This document shows, piece after piece, positions 48,676-60,990 of a stretch of DNA of 64,000 bases. The position numbers and the translations under genes were made by a program. The stretch is taken from assembly GCF_000787575.1 (NCBI RefSeq), contig NW_012236507.1:316253-380252 (forward strand). The letters are read 5' to 3'. The stretch's first letter is position 1, and every line of letters starts with the position of its first letter. The stretch comes from Acytostelium subglobosum LB1. Taxonomy: Eukaryota; Evosea; Eumycetozoa; Acytosteliales; Acytosteliaceae. The notes under the pieces were generated by a model. The model was not told the origin of the DNA, did no database searches, and saw only the letters and a list, made by a program, of their open reading frames with translations.

Positions 48676-50478
48676 TTAGGGATTGGCTACCCATGTAGAG
48701 TTGTCCACGCTCCGCCAGAAGATTGACTTGAGGGATGGATCATGGTTCTTGGCCCTCATCAGTTCAATGATTGCCCGACCAACATTGGACGAGAGTGTGC
48801 CGATGAATAGGTTACATTCACTGGCTAGCAATACTTCAGCCAACACCTCCATACCCATCACATGTGGAGGTGTCGCTGCTATATCCTTCTGTCGAGTGTT
48901 ACTCAACTGTGCTGCAATGTCCGCATCACTTCGATGGACATTGGGCAAGAAGTGGAAGCGGTAGGGTTGATGAAGTTGCGTGCGACGTAGCTCCTCCACC
49001 ACAGTGTCGTTGTCGGTCATCACAAAGACATCGAGGTAACGCGTACCATTGAGCGTGAACTCTTGCAACACGTCCATGTACTGACCGAGCGTGGGCGGTG
49101 GCACTCCTGTCTCATTGGCCTTGTCACCGTTGCGTATCTGCATGGCGATGCAGGTGCTAGGTGGCTTGCCGCCCCACAGAAACAATCGGGACTTGGCGAT
49201 GTAGAGCCGAGTGGGTGCACTTGGCCGCAGCAACCAGTCCATCAGATATGATCGGTAAGCTTGTGCCGAGTCGAACCAATCATTCGGATACCTGTAGCTC
49301 GTGATGAAGCGTGCGTACACCAAATAGTCCTTTGTTACAACGGCCACCTGATTGCTATCATTATAATGTTGTTCCAAAAGATGATTGACCACCTGTCTAT
49401 TGTTCTTGCTCACGTGATCAATGTCGTTAAGTGTGCAGCTAGTTGGTGGAAAGGGGAGGTCAGCGATGCAGATTGACCACCTCAATCAATCAAAGAGGAA
49501 GACATACCTAGAAATAGGAAGGAATAGATCGGTCCAGTTGTTGGTGATGTAGGCAAACTCATGGTCGTCAATGAGAAGGGTTCGATGCCATTCAAATGAA
49601 CGAGACATGGCATAGGCCAGCATGTGTAGTGTTGCGAACATTCCTCGTGGTCCCAACTCATGTATCAACATACGACCATGTCGACATGTGTCGGATCTAG
49701 ACCTTGACATTGACTTTGAAGTGTGATTGCCAATGACAATGCGTCGCCGACTTGCTTCAAAAGGGTATTGATACAACTCAATATGTTTGTAGAACTGAGA
49801 CTTCTTTCCTGGCTTGGTCTTGCGAAGATGTACGAGGATGCCAGACGACGATGACGAAGATGATGATGACTGACATCGTTGATTGAACGCGTCGTTAGAC
49901 TCATAGAGGTAGCTCCACACTCTGTTGGATCGAAGGAAGTCGTCGATTGAATATTCAAGTGCAGCTTGATCATTGAGTAGCGCGCAGTCTCCAATCACAA
50001 TTATGTCCTCCACGATGATCTCTTCAAAGAATGTTAAGATATCGGTGATATCATGCAGACTTGATCCATTATCGATTACCAACCAACGAAATGATTCAAC
50101 ATTGTTGGACAGGACCCTGTCGGCACAGTCCATCATCTCAACGATTGATGCAAAGACCGTGACACCCTCTTCCTCAGTCACATTCAAATTGTCCACCAAC
50201 ACCTTGTATCGTTCGAGTTCGAGTTGAATGAGTAAGCTATGATGTTGTCTTCCAACTCTTTTCCGACTGTTTGCTATTTGTTGTTTGAGTGATGTGTGCG
50301 CATGTTGTTGTAGGTTTGAATGATTGTTGTTGTTGTTGTTGTTGTTGTGCAAATGATCAACATCAACAGACTCCTTCAATCTATTATCCACAACAATAAT
50401 AAATATTAATGATCCAAGTATTAATAAGATGAATAATAACAAAGTGTATCTCATTGTCATTAATTGGGTTAGTTGCAT
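48676..50478 (-). CDS. type II membrane fucosyltransferase-like protein (GT23-type)
   Basis: Exons 50478-49508 and 49438-48676 give 577 aa. A short cytosolic start is followed by one signal anchor (YTLLLFILLILGSLIFIIVV, residues about 11-30), an Asn/Gln/His-rich stem and a lumenal domain, the layout of Golgi glycosyltransferases. In the C-terminal half, CIAMQIRNGDKANETG matches the IRRGDK nucleotide-sugar motif of alpha-1,6-fucosyltransferases. DVFVMTDNDTVVEELR and NLFIGTLSSNVGRAIIELMR match the later conserved motifs (FIGTxSSxVxR). It would add fucose to N-glycans or another acceptor, using GDP-fucose. There is no SH3-like C-terminal domain as in animal FUT8, so the acceptor is uncertain. 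Two near-N-terminal Met codons are possible starts. Confidence 0.75.
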
Positions 50479-50689
50479 TGGTTTGTGTTTAATTGATTCA
50501 ATGATATGTTTTATCAGTTTGAATAATTTACCAAAGTGTTGGTATTTAACTTGTGCACCAAGTAATTAAATATTATAAATAAATATTACCATCAACCAAA
50601 ATATTTATATTATTTTTATTTTTGATTAGTCTGAATGATAGATTGACTGGTTGATAGTTTCATTGATTGGGGCGATTGGGGACCATGAA

Positions 50690-53600
50690 TTAGTTGGACT
50701 TGTACATTCCAGCCTTGACAAACATGTCAGCGGACGTGGTTGTGAAGCAATAGTTTCCATCTGCGTCAAACTTGCTATCCTTGCCAATTGTTGTTGGAAG
50801 GAACTTTGAATTGGATGGATCATCAAAGATGTTCAAACAGTAGTCACCTGCTGGTTGCTTTCCAAAGTCAAATGCTCCACTTGATGGGGTTTGAATCTTC
50901 TTGATCTCAGTCAAAGATCCATCTGCATTCTTCTTGCTGAGTGTGACATCGATTCCACCAAGGAATGGCTCTCCAGAGTCATCGGCACCATTCTTGTTCG
51001 TATCAATCCAGACGAATCCACTGATCTTGGGGGCGGCTTCGGGGACATATCCAGGGATGATATTCCTTGTTCCGGATGGAGTGGTCTTCTCATCCAATGG
51101 GAAACAGTAGATACCGGAGCTGTTGAACTTGTTGGTGGTTCCGATAGGAGCGAATGTGTATCCAGCTGGCTTCTCCATTGTGACACAATATGATCCTTGG
51201 TCAAGGTCATCAACCTTGATATCGTTGACGGTGTTGGAAGAGCCAACAGTGAATTCAGTCACATCAACGTAACTTCCAGTGTCCTTGTCAAGCTTTGTGA
51301 GTTTGCCCTTCATTCCATTCAAGTATGGCTCTCCTGACTGATCAGTTCCGTCCTTGTTGGTGTCACTCCAGGCGTATCCACGAAGCTTATATTTCTTTGG
51401 TGGGGTGACTTCTGTGAATCCGGCATTGGCATAGTGGGTCTTCTTGTCCCCATTGGTGGTCTTTGGATCCAAGGAGAAGCAGTAGTATCCGGTGGAGTTG
51501 AACTTGCTTGTGATTCCCTTGGTGGTGATATCATAGCCACCACTGGCGTCCTTTGCCTTTAGACAATAACCACCTTGCTCGAGGTCTGTGAACTTGTAGT
51601 ATGGACTGGTGGTCTGAGTGTCAACCTCCTTGAATTCACCAGAGTCCTTGTCCAATTTGAGAAGAGTCATGTCCATTCCGCTGAGGTACGGTTCACCCTT
51701 GTTGTCCTCACCATTCTTGTTAGAGTCAATCCAAGAGTAACCACTCAACGTGTACTTTGGTGGTGGTTTGACCTCGGTGAATCCTCCTCTGACATAGTGA
51801 GTCATAGCATTGCCATTGGTGGTCTTGGAGTCAAGACTGAAACAGTAGACGCCTGACGAGTTGAACTTGTTGGTGACACCCTTTGGTCCTTGGACATAGT
51901 TTCCATTCTCGTCCTCCAACTTAACACAGTAGGCACCTTGGTCGAGATCACCAAAGTGGATGGCCTTGCTGCCCTTGGACGAGTCGGTGTACTGGCTGTC
52001 AACCTCGGTGTAGGCGTCAGAGTCCTTGTCATACTTGAGAAGAGTGGCCTTGATACCGCCAAGGTATGGTTCACCTCTGTTGTCTTCACCATTGCTGTTG
52101 GTGTCAACCCATGTGTATCCATCAACATTATACTTGGGTGGAGGCTTGATGGCGGTGAAACCTCCTCTGACATAGTGGGTCTTCAAGTTACCGTTGGTGG
52201 TGGTGGCATCGAGACTGAAGCAGTTGACACCGGTCGAGTTGAACTTGTTGGTGACACCCTTTGGTCCATGGGCGTAGTTGCCACTGTCCTCCTCCAACTT
52301 GACGCAGTAGGCACCTTGCTCGAGATCACCAAAGTGGAGGGCCTTGCTGCCCTTGGAAGAGTCGGTGACCTGGGAGTCAATCTCCTTGTATTCACCAGTG
52401 TCCTTGTCCAACTTGAGAAGTGTGGCAGTGACGCCGCCAAGGTATGGCTCACCCTTGTTGTCCTCACCATTGCTGTTGGAGTCTATCCACGTGTATCCGT
52501 CGATGTTGTACTTGGGTGGAGGGGTAATAGGGGTGAAACCAGCCCTGACGTAGTGGGTCTTCTTGTCACCATTGGTATTTGATCCATCGAGTGAGAAACA
52601 GTAGAAGCCGGTCGAGTTGAACTTGTTGGTAATGCCCTTTGGTCCATTAGCATAGTTTCCATTCTCATCTTCAGCCTTTACACAGTAGCCACCTTGGTCC
52701 AGGTCGCCGAAATGGATGGCACTGTTGCCCTTGGACGAGTCGGTGATCTGGGAGTCAATCTCCTTGTATTCTCCAGAGTCCTTGTCCAACTTGAAAAGCG
52801 TCGCCTTGACACCTCCGAGCCATGGCTCACCCTTGTTGTCCTCACCATTGCTGTTGGAGTCAATCCATGCGTATCCATCGATGTTGTACTTGGGTGGTGG
52901 CTTGAGTGGTGTGAAGCCGCCTCTGAAGTAGTGGGTCTTCAAGTCACCGTTGGTAGTCTTGGCATCAAGTGAGAAACAGTAGACACCTGATGAGTTGAAC
53001 TTGTTGGTCACGCCCTTTGGTCCATGGGCGTAGTCTCCGTTCTCATCAGTCAACTTGACACAGTAGCCTCCTTGCTCCAAGTCTTCGAAACGGACGGCAC
53101 TGTTGCCCTTGGAGGCGTCAGTCACTTGGGAATCAATCTCCTTGTATTCACCAGAGTCCTTGTCAAACTTGAGAAGCGTAGCCTTGATACCTCCGAGCCA
53201 TGGCTCGCCCTTGTTGTCCTCACCATTGCTATTGGAGTCAATCCAGGTGTATCCTTCAATGTTGTACTTGGGTGGTGGCTTGAGTGGAGTGAAGCCAGGT
53301 CTGACATAGTGGGTCTTCTTGTCACCATTGGTAGTAGTGGCGTCGAGAGAGAAACAGTAGACACCGGTCGAGTTGAACTTGTTGGTGACGCCCTTGGGTC
53401 CATGTGCATAGTTTCCACTCTCATCATTGGCCGTGACACAGTATGCTCCTTGCTCGAGATCAGTAAAGAGTATGTCATTGCTGCCCTTGGTTCCATCAGT
53501 GGTCTGAGTGTCAACCTTCTTGTATTCGCCAGAGTCCTTGTCCAACTTGAGTAGGGTAACATCAATGCCGCCAAGGTATGGCTCGCCCTTGTTGTCCTCA

Positions 53601-55160
53601 CCATTGCTGTTAGAGTCAATCCAGGAGTATCCAGCAACATTGTACAAGGGTGGTGGCTTGAGTGGGGTGAATCCACCTCTGAAGTAGTGGGTCTTCAAGC
53701 CACCGTTGGTGGTCTTTTCATCGAGTGAGAAACAGTAGACACCGGATGAGTTGAACTTGTTGGTCACGCCCTTGGGTCCATGGGCGTAGTTTCCGCTCTC
53801 ATCGGTCAACTTGACACAGTAACCGCCTTGCTCCAAGTCTTCGAAACGGACGGCACTGTTGCCCTTTGTCGAGTCTGTGACCTGGGAGTCAATCTCCTTG
53901 TACTCGCCAGAGTCCTTGTCCAGCTTGAGTAGTGTAGCCTTGATACCTCCAAGCCATGGCTCACCCTTGTTGTCCTCACCATTGCTGTTGGAGTCAATCC
54001 AGGTGTATCCTTCAATATTGTACTTGGGTGGTGGCTTGAGTGGAGTGAATCCAGCCTCAACACGCTTTTCGTTGTTGGCGTTGGTGGTGGTGTCGTCGAG
54101 AGAGAAACAGTGCATTCCGTTGGAGTTGAACTTGTTGGTGGTGCCAATGGGACCATGGGCGTAGGTAGAAGTTGGGTCCTTCATCTTTACACAGTAGGCA
54201 CCGTTGTCAAGATCTGGGATTCTGAAGCCGTTGGCACCCTCAGAGGCGTCGGTGGTGAATGTCTGGAGCTCGGTGAGCTCGTTATCATCCTTGTTCATGC
54301 GGTACAGAGTGCCATCAATGCCGCCCAGGTATGGCTCGCCCCTGTTGTCCTCGCCATTGCTGTTGGAATCAATCCAGGCGTATCCGAGAAGTGTGTACTT
54401 TGGTGGTGGCTTGAGTGGGGTGAATCCGGCTGGCACAAGCATCTCTTTTTTGTCATTGGTAGTGGCGTCGCCCAAATGGAAGCAGTAGTTGCCGTTGGCA
54501 TCAAACTTGCTGGTGGTACCCTTGGGTGAGATGGCATAGTTGCCAGATGGGTCGGAGGCCTTGAGGCAGTAGTCACCCTCGTCTAAGTTCTCAAACCTGT
54601 AACCATTGGTGCGGAGCGAGGCGTCGGTTGTGTAGGTGCCGATCTCTTTTCCGGACTTGTCGGTAAGGACCATGTTCATACCGCCCAACCATGGCTCACC
54701 CTTGTCGTCCTTGCCATCCTTGTTGTTGTCGAGCCATGAGTAGCCGTGGAGGGTGTACTTGCCGGTGCTTGGCTTGGTGAATCCTCCTGGCACCAACATG
54801 TTGTTGTTGTTGTCGGTGGTCTGGTTGTTGAGGTCGAAGCAGTGCTTGCCAGTGGCGGTGTCGAACTTGCTGTGGGTACCCATTGGACCGTTGTTGTAAC
54901 CTGGGGGTGCGGTCATCTGCAGGCAGTACTTTCCAGCGGGCAGACCAGTGAACTTGTATCCGTTGCTGGCCTTGGAGGCATCTGTGTAGCCGGTGCCAAT
55001 AATTTTGCCACTCTCGTCCATCAACTCAATCTTCATGCCATCCAAGTATGGTTCTCCAGAATTGTCAACTCCATTCTATTTATGGGTGAGTTTGGGAATG
55101 CGTTAATATTAGATTGAATGATTGAATGTTGAGTTGGTACTGATGCTTACCTTGTTTGTG
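50690..55160 (-). repeat. 12 tandem SdrD-B-like coding repeats (about 360 bp each)
   Basis: Direct repeats within the colossin-like gene. Middle copies (4 to 9) are the most alike: the opening IDSNSNGEDNKGEP recurs nearly unchanged. Outer copies 1, 2, 11 and 12 are diverged. This gradient is expected for expansion or gene conversion from the centre. Confidence 0.85.
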
Positions 55161-56364
55161 TCTGAGAAGGCATAACCATGGAGGGAGTATGTGCCTGGAG
55201 GGTTCTTGATCTCAGGGTCTCCACGTGGAGTAGGTGTTGGAGTAGAAGTTGTGGTAGGTGGAGGAGTAACTCCGGTAGTGGTTAATGGAGGAGAGGTTCC
55301 CGTAGAAGATGTTGTTGGTTGAGCAGTAGTAGAGGTACCTGGGGGTGGTGTACTGGTCGTGGATGGTGCTCCAGTAGATGTTGTTGGTTGGGCAGTGGTG
55401 GTAACTGTTGTCGTAGCCGTGATGGTACTGGTTGGAGTGACAGTGGTTGTCGCAGTCGTGGTGGCCGTGGTAGTGATGGTTACTGGTCCAGTAGATGATG
55501 TAGTTGGTTGGGCAGTGGTGGTAACTGTAGTTGTGGCCGTGATGGTGCTGGTTGGGGTAACAGTGGTTGTGGCAGTGGTGGTGGCCGAGGTGGAGATGGT
55601 AATTGGTCCGGTACCAGAGCTTGTTGGCTTTGTCGTTGTGGTAACTGTAGTTGTGGCAGTGATGGTGCTGGTGGGCGTCACAGTTGTGGTGGCAGTGGTG
55701 CTAACAGTGGTGGAGGTTATTGCTCCGGTGGTTACTGTTCCCGAGGTCACTGGTGGCTGGCTGGTCGTGCTCACAGTGGTTGTGGCAGTGATCGTGCTGA
55801 CCGGGGATGTGGTAGTGGCCGTTGTGGTAACCGTTGTGGAGGTGGCACCTGCGACGGTGCTAGCAACGGTACTGGCTACTGTACTGGCCACTGTTGACTG
55901 GGTCGAGACAGAGGTTGAGGCCACGGTCGATTGGGTCACGGCGGACGATGTGTAGGTCGTGCTGGCCACGGTCGATTGGGTGGTCACTGTAGTTGAGGCA
56001 CTGCTACTGGAAGTGACAGTGGATTGCGAAGCACAATATGGCGAGCCATATGTATCTTTGGAGCACAGGTATCCAACGGGACACCTCTTAAAGACACACT
56101 TGTCAATACACTTAGGCGGTAGGTTGGGTGAGGGTTGGCAACAGATCGAACCAAATGAGCATCTCATGCTACATTCTTCAGCTCCTGTGATTAGGGAGAA
56201 AAAAAAAAAAAAAACAAAAGTTAATTGTTGTTTCAAAATATATTAGAAATTGATTGAGGATGGATGAATTATTACATACCAGCAATTGAAAAGAGCATGA
56301 GGAGTAACATGATTCCCACAAAGTAGGTGTTGCCATAGTTTTTAACTAGGCGATTGAATACCAT
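50690..56364 (-). CDS. colossin-like secreted protein with 12 SdrD-B/Cna-B-type repeats
   Basis: Exons 56364-56280, 56184-55151 and 55075-50690 give 1834 aa. Exon 1 encodes a signal peptide (YFVGIMLLLMLFSIAG). Residues about 32-80 form a Cys-rich module (CSFGSICCQP, LPPKCIDKCVFKRCP) like that of the M66-type protease gene at 0.5-4 kb. A Thr/Val/Ser/Ala mucin-like tract follows (about 85-350). The rest is 12 tandem beta-sandwich repeats of about 120 aa, each opening G(Y/F)xWxDxNxNGxDxxGEPxL and closing GxYCFxLDxxTTN. The D.N.NG.D pattern is a likely calcium site. Repeat 1 is split by the last intron. Dictyostelid colossins are giant relatives with the same repeat type; this one is far smaller. 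Probable extracellular matrix or surface protein. There is no transmembrane helix, and it ends FVKAGMYKSN. Confidence 0.88.
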
Positions 56365-56464
56365 TTGAAAACAGTTATTCTTTGGTGTTGTGGTTGTAGT
56401 TGTTAGATAAAATTTAATATCCTTTTGTTTAACAATTATATAAATAATCTAATATAAGTACTAC

Positions 56465-56496
<32 letters not shown>

Positions 56497-58739
56497 TATA
56501 AAGATGATTTAATTGTAAGCTTCCGGAATGAAAATTTATAACTTCCATATGCGATCCTCCTCTATACCTCTCCTATCATCCGTCCTCCTTCCCTACGATC
56601 CATCCATCCTTCAATCAGTAGTCTGTACACAATACAACATTGCGAATATTCATATTAGTTAATTAATGGGTGTAGGAATTGTAGGGAGGGTGCTAATTTG
56701 GTGGGGGCAATTCGTTTAAAATATGTATGATCACCACATTGAGGGTGGTCAATATTAATTTTTCTTTCTGTCTTCTAATGAACACGAGTTTGCATTGATA
56801 CAGAAGGTATTGTTGAGATTAAACACTAAATCTCCCTTGTAAAAAAATTCATCCAACAGGTACCCAATTGGGTGCATCATGGTCATCAAAATGCTTGAAA
56901 AAGTCTCATAGTGAGTGGGTGGGAATGATTGGTTTGATTGAGTGTGAGTTGATTGGGGGAAGCTCACTACACATTGGAGAGATAGAGTAGGAGGTAATGA
57001 ACGAATGAAAGAAAGAAAATATTTGTATGATCACAAATTGTACTTGGCGTAGATGTTGTGTGTTCATCACTCTCTCACTCACTTTGAAATCAAAATAAAC
57101 TGTGACTGACTGGTCTATGGATCATACCTCCCTCCCCTAGGTAAATCATTGACTGCCTAAAATCTTGAATGAATGATTGAGTGGGTTAATAAGATGATTG
57201 AAGTGTGAGATGAGTAGTGAGCACCCAATCTTATTAATATGAGCAACTGTATAGTTTGAAGTTGAGTGATCACACATACCTACCTGGCATTACATTAACT
57301 AATATAATATAATATAATAATATTATGACAATTCCCCTCAGGAAGATGATTGTTAATTGGACATGTCTAGATGGTGTAAGGATTCAGGAGGCAGTAAAAC
57401 CTTTGATCGATCTAGAGCATAGATAGCTCGAGCAACATGTTTGATTGACACCTCACAACAATGTGAGTCATCTTCAACGACAAAAAAAAAAAAAGGCTTC
57501 AGAAGAATACCATCACATTGACCAGGCGAATAATAATCAACACACACTTCGCAAGTGATGATGACAACTGGTGTTTGATCGAGGCTGGACACGGCCCGCC
57601 GATGCTGGTCCAAAATGTCCATAAAAGTTGAACAAAACCGAATTAATTAGAGCCCAAAAACTTTTTTGCACTGAATTGGAATGCCGTTCCGCTTCCATGT
57701 GAATTTTTATCCATGTTGAAGAATGGTTCTGTTCTGGTGTGTGTTCTTTCGTGTGTTGAGTTTGTGAATGGATGGATGAAATTGTTCATCGTGCCAGAGA
57801 ATGAGAGCATGTTAGAGTGTGTGTATATGTGTGTGTATGAAGGTGTGTGCGTGAGAATTAATGAATGAAGAGAGAGAGTTAGAGAGTGTTGAAGAATCAT
57901 AATAAGAAGAAGAAAGAAAAGAAAGTCAAGTCCGTGCGTGCAACAACAACAACACGTCCGTGTCCAACTTAGTTTTGTCGCAACAAACATAACAACCTTC
58001 CCTTCTACTGCTGCACCTTCCACTTCCATCCAATCCATCACATCCCATTCAACTATAATCGTTATTATCACTCTATACCTTCTCCGACACAATATATCGA
58101 ATATTATCAACATCAACAAACTAGCACAATAAGCTATCTAACTAACTAATTAGCAATAGCATCGCGCATTATCAAGAAAGCAATACCAGCATCAGTCAAT
58201 CACACTTTACAGAAGATAGAAGAACCCTTTCTTGAACTTAACTTGAAAGAATAAGATCCAACAGAATAGCGCAACGTTGATCCAGAACACTCACAGACAT
58301 AACTCAAAGACACTTTCAACGTTTATTCAACATCAACAACTACAACAACAACAACTACAGTTATTCAATATACTTAAGATTATATATATATAGTAAAGAT
58401 ATTGAATGGATAGAAGAAGAAGAAGGAAGCTATAATAGCAATCAACCAATCAATCAAACAATCAATCGATCATTCAAACAACAAGCAAACAATAATAATA
58501 ATATCAACAACAACAACATATACAACACCAAGAAGGTCAATGATATAGAGATCACATCATTTATTGTACATTGACATCAATCAATCATTCAAACAAGTCG
58601 AGGTATGTTACCGGTAACTTGGCTACACACAACACCTCAGCACATCATTGACACATAAAGTGAATCAACCATTCATTCATTCATTCATCTTTCAATCAAT
58701 CAAACATACAGATATATAACAGAGATAATACAAATACAA
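56365..58739. other. large divergent intergenic region with unproven short frames
   Basis: About 2.4 kb between the colossin-like gene (-) and the F-box/LRR gene (+). It contains an ATT tract at 56463-56493, then AT-rich sequence. A minus frame of 89 codons (57353-57622, starting MDILDQHRRAVSSLDQTPVV) has four Cys and an F-run but no known domain. A shorter one (57643 to about 57711, MDKNSHGSGTAFQFSAKKF) lies just upstream. From about 57940 to 58739 the plus strand is CAACAAC- and ATCAATC-rich, probably a long 5' leader with introns for the downstream gene. Confidence 0.45.
57353..57622 (-). CDS. possible small hypothetical protein
   Basis: An 89-codon frame with ATG start and stop, standing alone in a long spacer. 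It reads VVIITCEVCVDYYSPGQCDG in the middle, then a phenylalanine run encoded by poly-T, and ends LPPESLHHLDMSN. It has four Cys but no recognised zinc or redox motif. No splice partner is clear. It could be a real small gene, an exon of an unresolved gene, or chance. Confidence 0.25.
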   Translation of the reverse strand: MDILDQHRRAVSSLDQTPVVIITCEVCVDYYSPGQCDGILLKPFFFFVVEDDSHCCEVSIKHVARAIYALDRSKVLLPPESLHHLDMSN

Positions 58740-60728
58740 ATGACAATCGATAACCTCAATGATCTTCCCAAGTTCGTCTTGGTGGAGATATTCAAGAACT
58801 TGAGACTAAAGACATGTAACAGCACAATGGGCAAGGACTCATTCTTTAATAACTATGGCAGCGACTCGGACGTTGTCACACAGGACAGCTACGCACGAAT
58901 GGAGGACACCAAGGCCTTTGGTAGCCAAGTGTCGGCAAACGCCTCGCAGGCTGACTCGGCCAACGGCGCACAGCCGACCCAGACCGACTCGGACGGCTGC
59001 GTGCGTCCCAACTTCAAGAAGATGTCCCGGGAAGAGATACACAAGATGTGCAAATCATTCATGTCGTCCTATATGGACAACATCATCACTCTGTCACTGG
59101 TGTGCAAGCTGTGGGCCAAGCAGATCGTTCCTATCTCGTCGTGCCACGTGGTAAAGGTCGTCTCGCAGCGCCAGTTCTACACACTCTTCAAGTACATGAC
59201 GCAGGGCATCGTTGAGGAGGGCGCCACGTGCCTCTTCTCCACGATCAAGTTCTTTTGCGGCTCCAACCAGCTCGTGCCCAAAGACTACCGCCTGCTGTAC
59301 ACGCAGTGCACGTCGGTGCGCAGTCTGTGCTTTGACAAGAACCAGTTGTCCTTCTGCGACATTGTCGTGCTGGCCGAGTTCATCAAGGAGTCTAAGAACA
59401 TCACCGACATCAAGATCCCCAACAACTTCACACCACACTCGTTCAAGCTGTTCTGCGATGCGCTCAAGTACAACCAGTCGCTGGCCATCCTGGACATGTC
59501 GTCGACACCCATGACACTGGACTGCATAAACTCGCTAAAGGAGGCCCTAAAGGTGAACCGCACGCTCAGCTACCTGGACCTGTCATTCAATTCGATCGGC
59601 TCCAACGGCATCTACCTCGCCGAGATCCTGCGTACCAACAGCTCGCTCAAGAGCCTCTTCCTGATTGGCAACGAGCTGGACGACGAGTCGGTGTGCGCCT
59701 TTGCCGAGATCCTGCGCAACAAGAACCGCTCACTCACCGAGATCTCCCTGAGCGAGAATGCCTTTGACGACAGCGTTGGTGCCATGCTGGGCAACATCTT
59801 CAAGGACAACAGGACGCTCCGCTCACTGGACATCAGCGCCAATCAGCTGGGCGAGGAGACTGCAGCGTCGTTTGCCGAGTCCCTGGTGCAGTGCACCACG
59901 CTGACGTCGCTAAACATCAGCGAGTGTTCGCTTGCCAACGACGGTGGCATCAACCTATTCCAGACGTTGCAGAACAACACGAGCATCCGCCACCTCATCC
60001 TGTGGAGCTGCGACCTCAACCAAGACTCTCTCAAGGACGAGCTGGCCAGCTTCATCAAGAACAACCGCACGGTCACCACACTCTCGTTGGGCTACAACGA
60101 CCTCACCTCGAACGACATAATCCCCATCATCAAGGACGGCCTCATCTACAACACAACACTGCAAGTGCTCTCGCTCAACAACAACCACATCGACTCGCAG
60201 GGCGGCATCGAGCTGGCTCGCTACCTCGAGACCAACACGTCGCTCCAGGAGCTGCTGCTGCTGGACAACCTGATAGAGAACGTGGGTGCCATCGCCTTTA
60301 TCATCGCGCTGGTCAAGAACCACACGATCCAGAAGATGTGCCTCACCCAGAACAAGATCTGCCCCTACATCACGCCTTGCTACCGCCGCATCGTCGCCTA
60401 CAATCGACCAGTGTGCGCATCGCAGAAGCAGCTGTGGATATCGGCCAAGTACCAACTGGTCATGAAGGAGCTGACGCCTCTCAAGGAGTACCTCGCCAAA
60501 CCCTGCGCATTCTCCGAGATTCTCCGTATTCTCTTTGATTTACTCAATTGCTGTATGGGTTCGATCACGTCGGCCATCAACTGTCTGTCCTCCACAGTAT
60601 GTTCGACGCCATGGCTAAGGATAACAGATAAGAAGTTATTATCATCACCAAGCAAAAGCAGCAGCAACAACAGTGGCAACAATAATGGTAACAACAACAA
60701 TAATAATAATAATAATAGTGGCAACTAA
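58740..60728 (+). CDS. F-box protein with ribonuclease-inhibitor-type leucine-rich repeats
   Basis: One exon, 662 aa. An F-box-like start (LNDLPKFVLVEIFKNLRL, residues about 5-22) is interrupted by a polar insert of about 85 residues and resumes with IITLSLVCKLWAKQIVPIS (about 119-137). From about 215 to 560 there are around 11 RI-type LRRs of about 28 aa, such as TLSYLDLSFNSIGSNGIYLA, TLRSLDISANQLGEETAASF and TLQVLSLNNNHIDSQGGIEL. The C-terminus is Ser/Asn-rich. F-box/LRR proteins are substrate receptors of SCF ubiquitin ligases; target unknown. The gene is strikingly GC-rich and codon-biased (ctc, gac, aac) compared with AT-rich flanks, which may mean high expression. Confidence 0.8.
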   Translation: MTIDNLNDLPKFVLVEIFKNLRLKTCNSTMGKDSFFNNYGSDSDVVTQDSYARMEDTKAFGSQVSANASQADSANGAQPTQTDSDGCVRPNFKKMSREEIHKMCKSFMSSYMDNIITLSLVCKLWAKQIVPISSCHVVKVVSQRQFYTLFKYMTQGIVEEGATCLFSTIKFFCGSNQLVPKDYRLLYTQCTSVRSLCFDKNQLSFCDIVVLAEFIKESKNITDIKIPNNFTPHSFKLFCDALKYNQSLAILDMSSTPMTLDCINSLKEALKVNRTLSYLDLSFNSIGSNGIYLAEILRTNSSLKSLFLIGNELDDESVCAFAEILRNKNRSLTEISLSENAFDDSVGAMLGNIFKDNRTLRSLDISANQLGEETAASFAESLVQCTTLTSLNISECSLANDGGINLFQTLQNNTSIRHLILWSCDLNQDSLKDELASFIKNNRTVTTLSLGYNDLTSNDIIPIIKDGLIYNTTLQVLSLNNNHIDSQGGIELARYLETNTSLQELLLLDNLIENVGAIAFIIALVKNHTIQKMCLTQNKICPYITPCYRRIVAYNRPVCASQKQLWISAKYQLVMKELTPLKEYLAKPCAFSEILRILFDLLNCCMGSITSAINCLSSTVCSTPWLRITDKKLLSSPSKSSSNNSGNNNGNNNNNNNNNSGN

Positions 60729-60990
60729 TGGAATCAACAATCGACATTTATCCATGGTATGGCCTTGTATATCACCAACAAATATCCATTAATCAATCCT
60801 ATCAATCAAATCCCATCGACTCCGGAATAAACGACTTATATCACTCGCCAACTATATATCATAGTTTGGAACTTAATCATTCTCCTTCTTCCATTCTCCA
60901 TTACTTCCTTCCATTCCTTTTGGGTTACTCTTGAATGGCTATGCAAACGAGCAAGCAAGGCTTTAATGATAGGAGCGATGATTGTGGAAA
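60729..60990. other. convergent 3' flanks
   Basis: Spacer between the F-box/LRR gene and the Rab-like gene. It has ATCAATC repeats near 60790-60810. No gene. Confidence 0.5.

Noticed and set aside
50891-54529. Several 90-230-codon plus-strand frames repeating every 360 bases
   Set aside because: They are antisense shadows of the tandem SdrD-B repeats and recur with the repeat period.
55359-55955. 198-codon plus-strand Val-rich frame
   Set aside because: Antisense shadow of the Thr-rich linker of the colossin-like gene.
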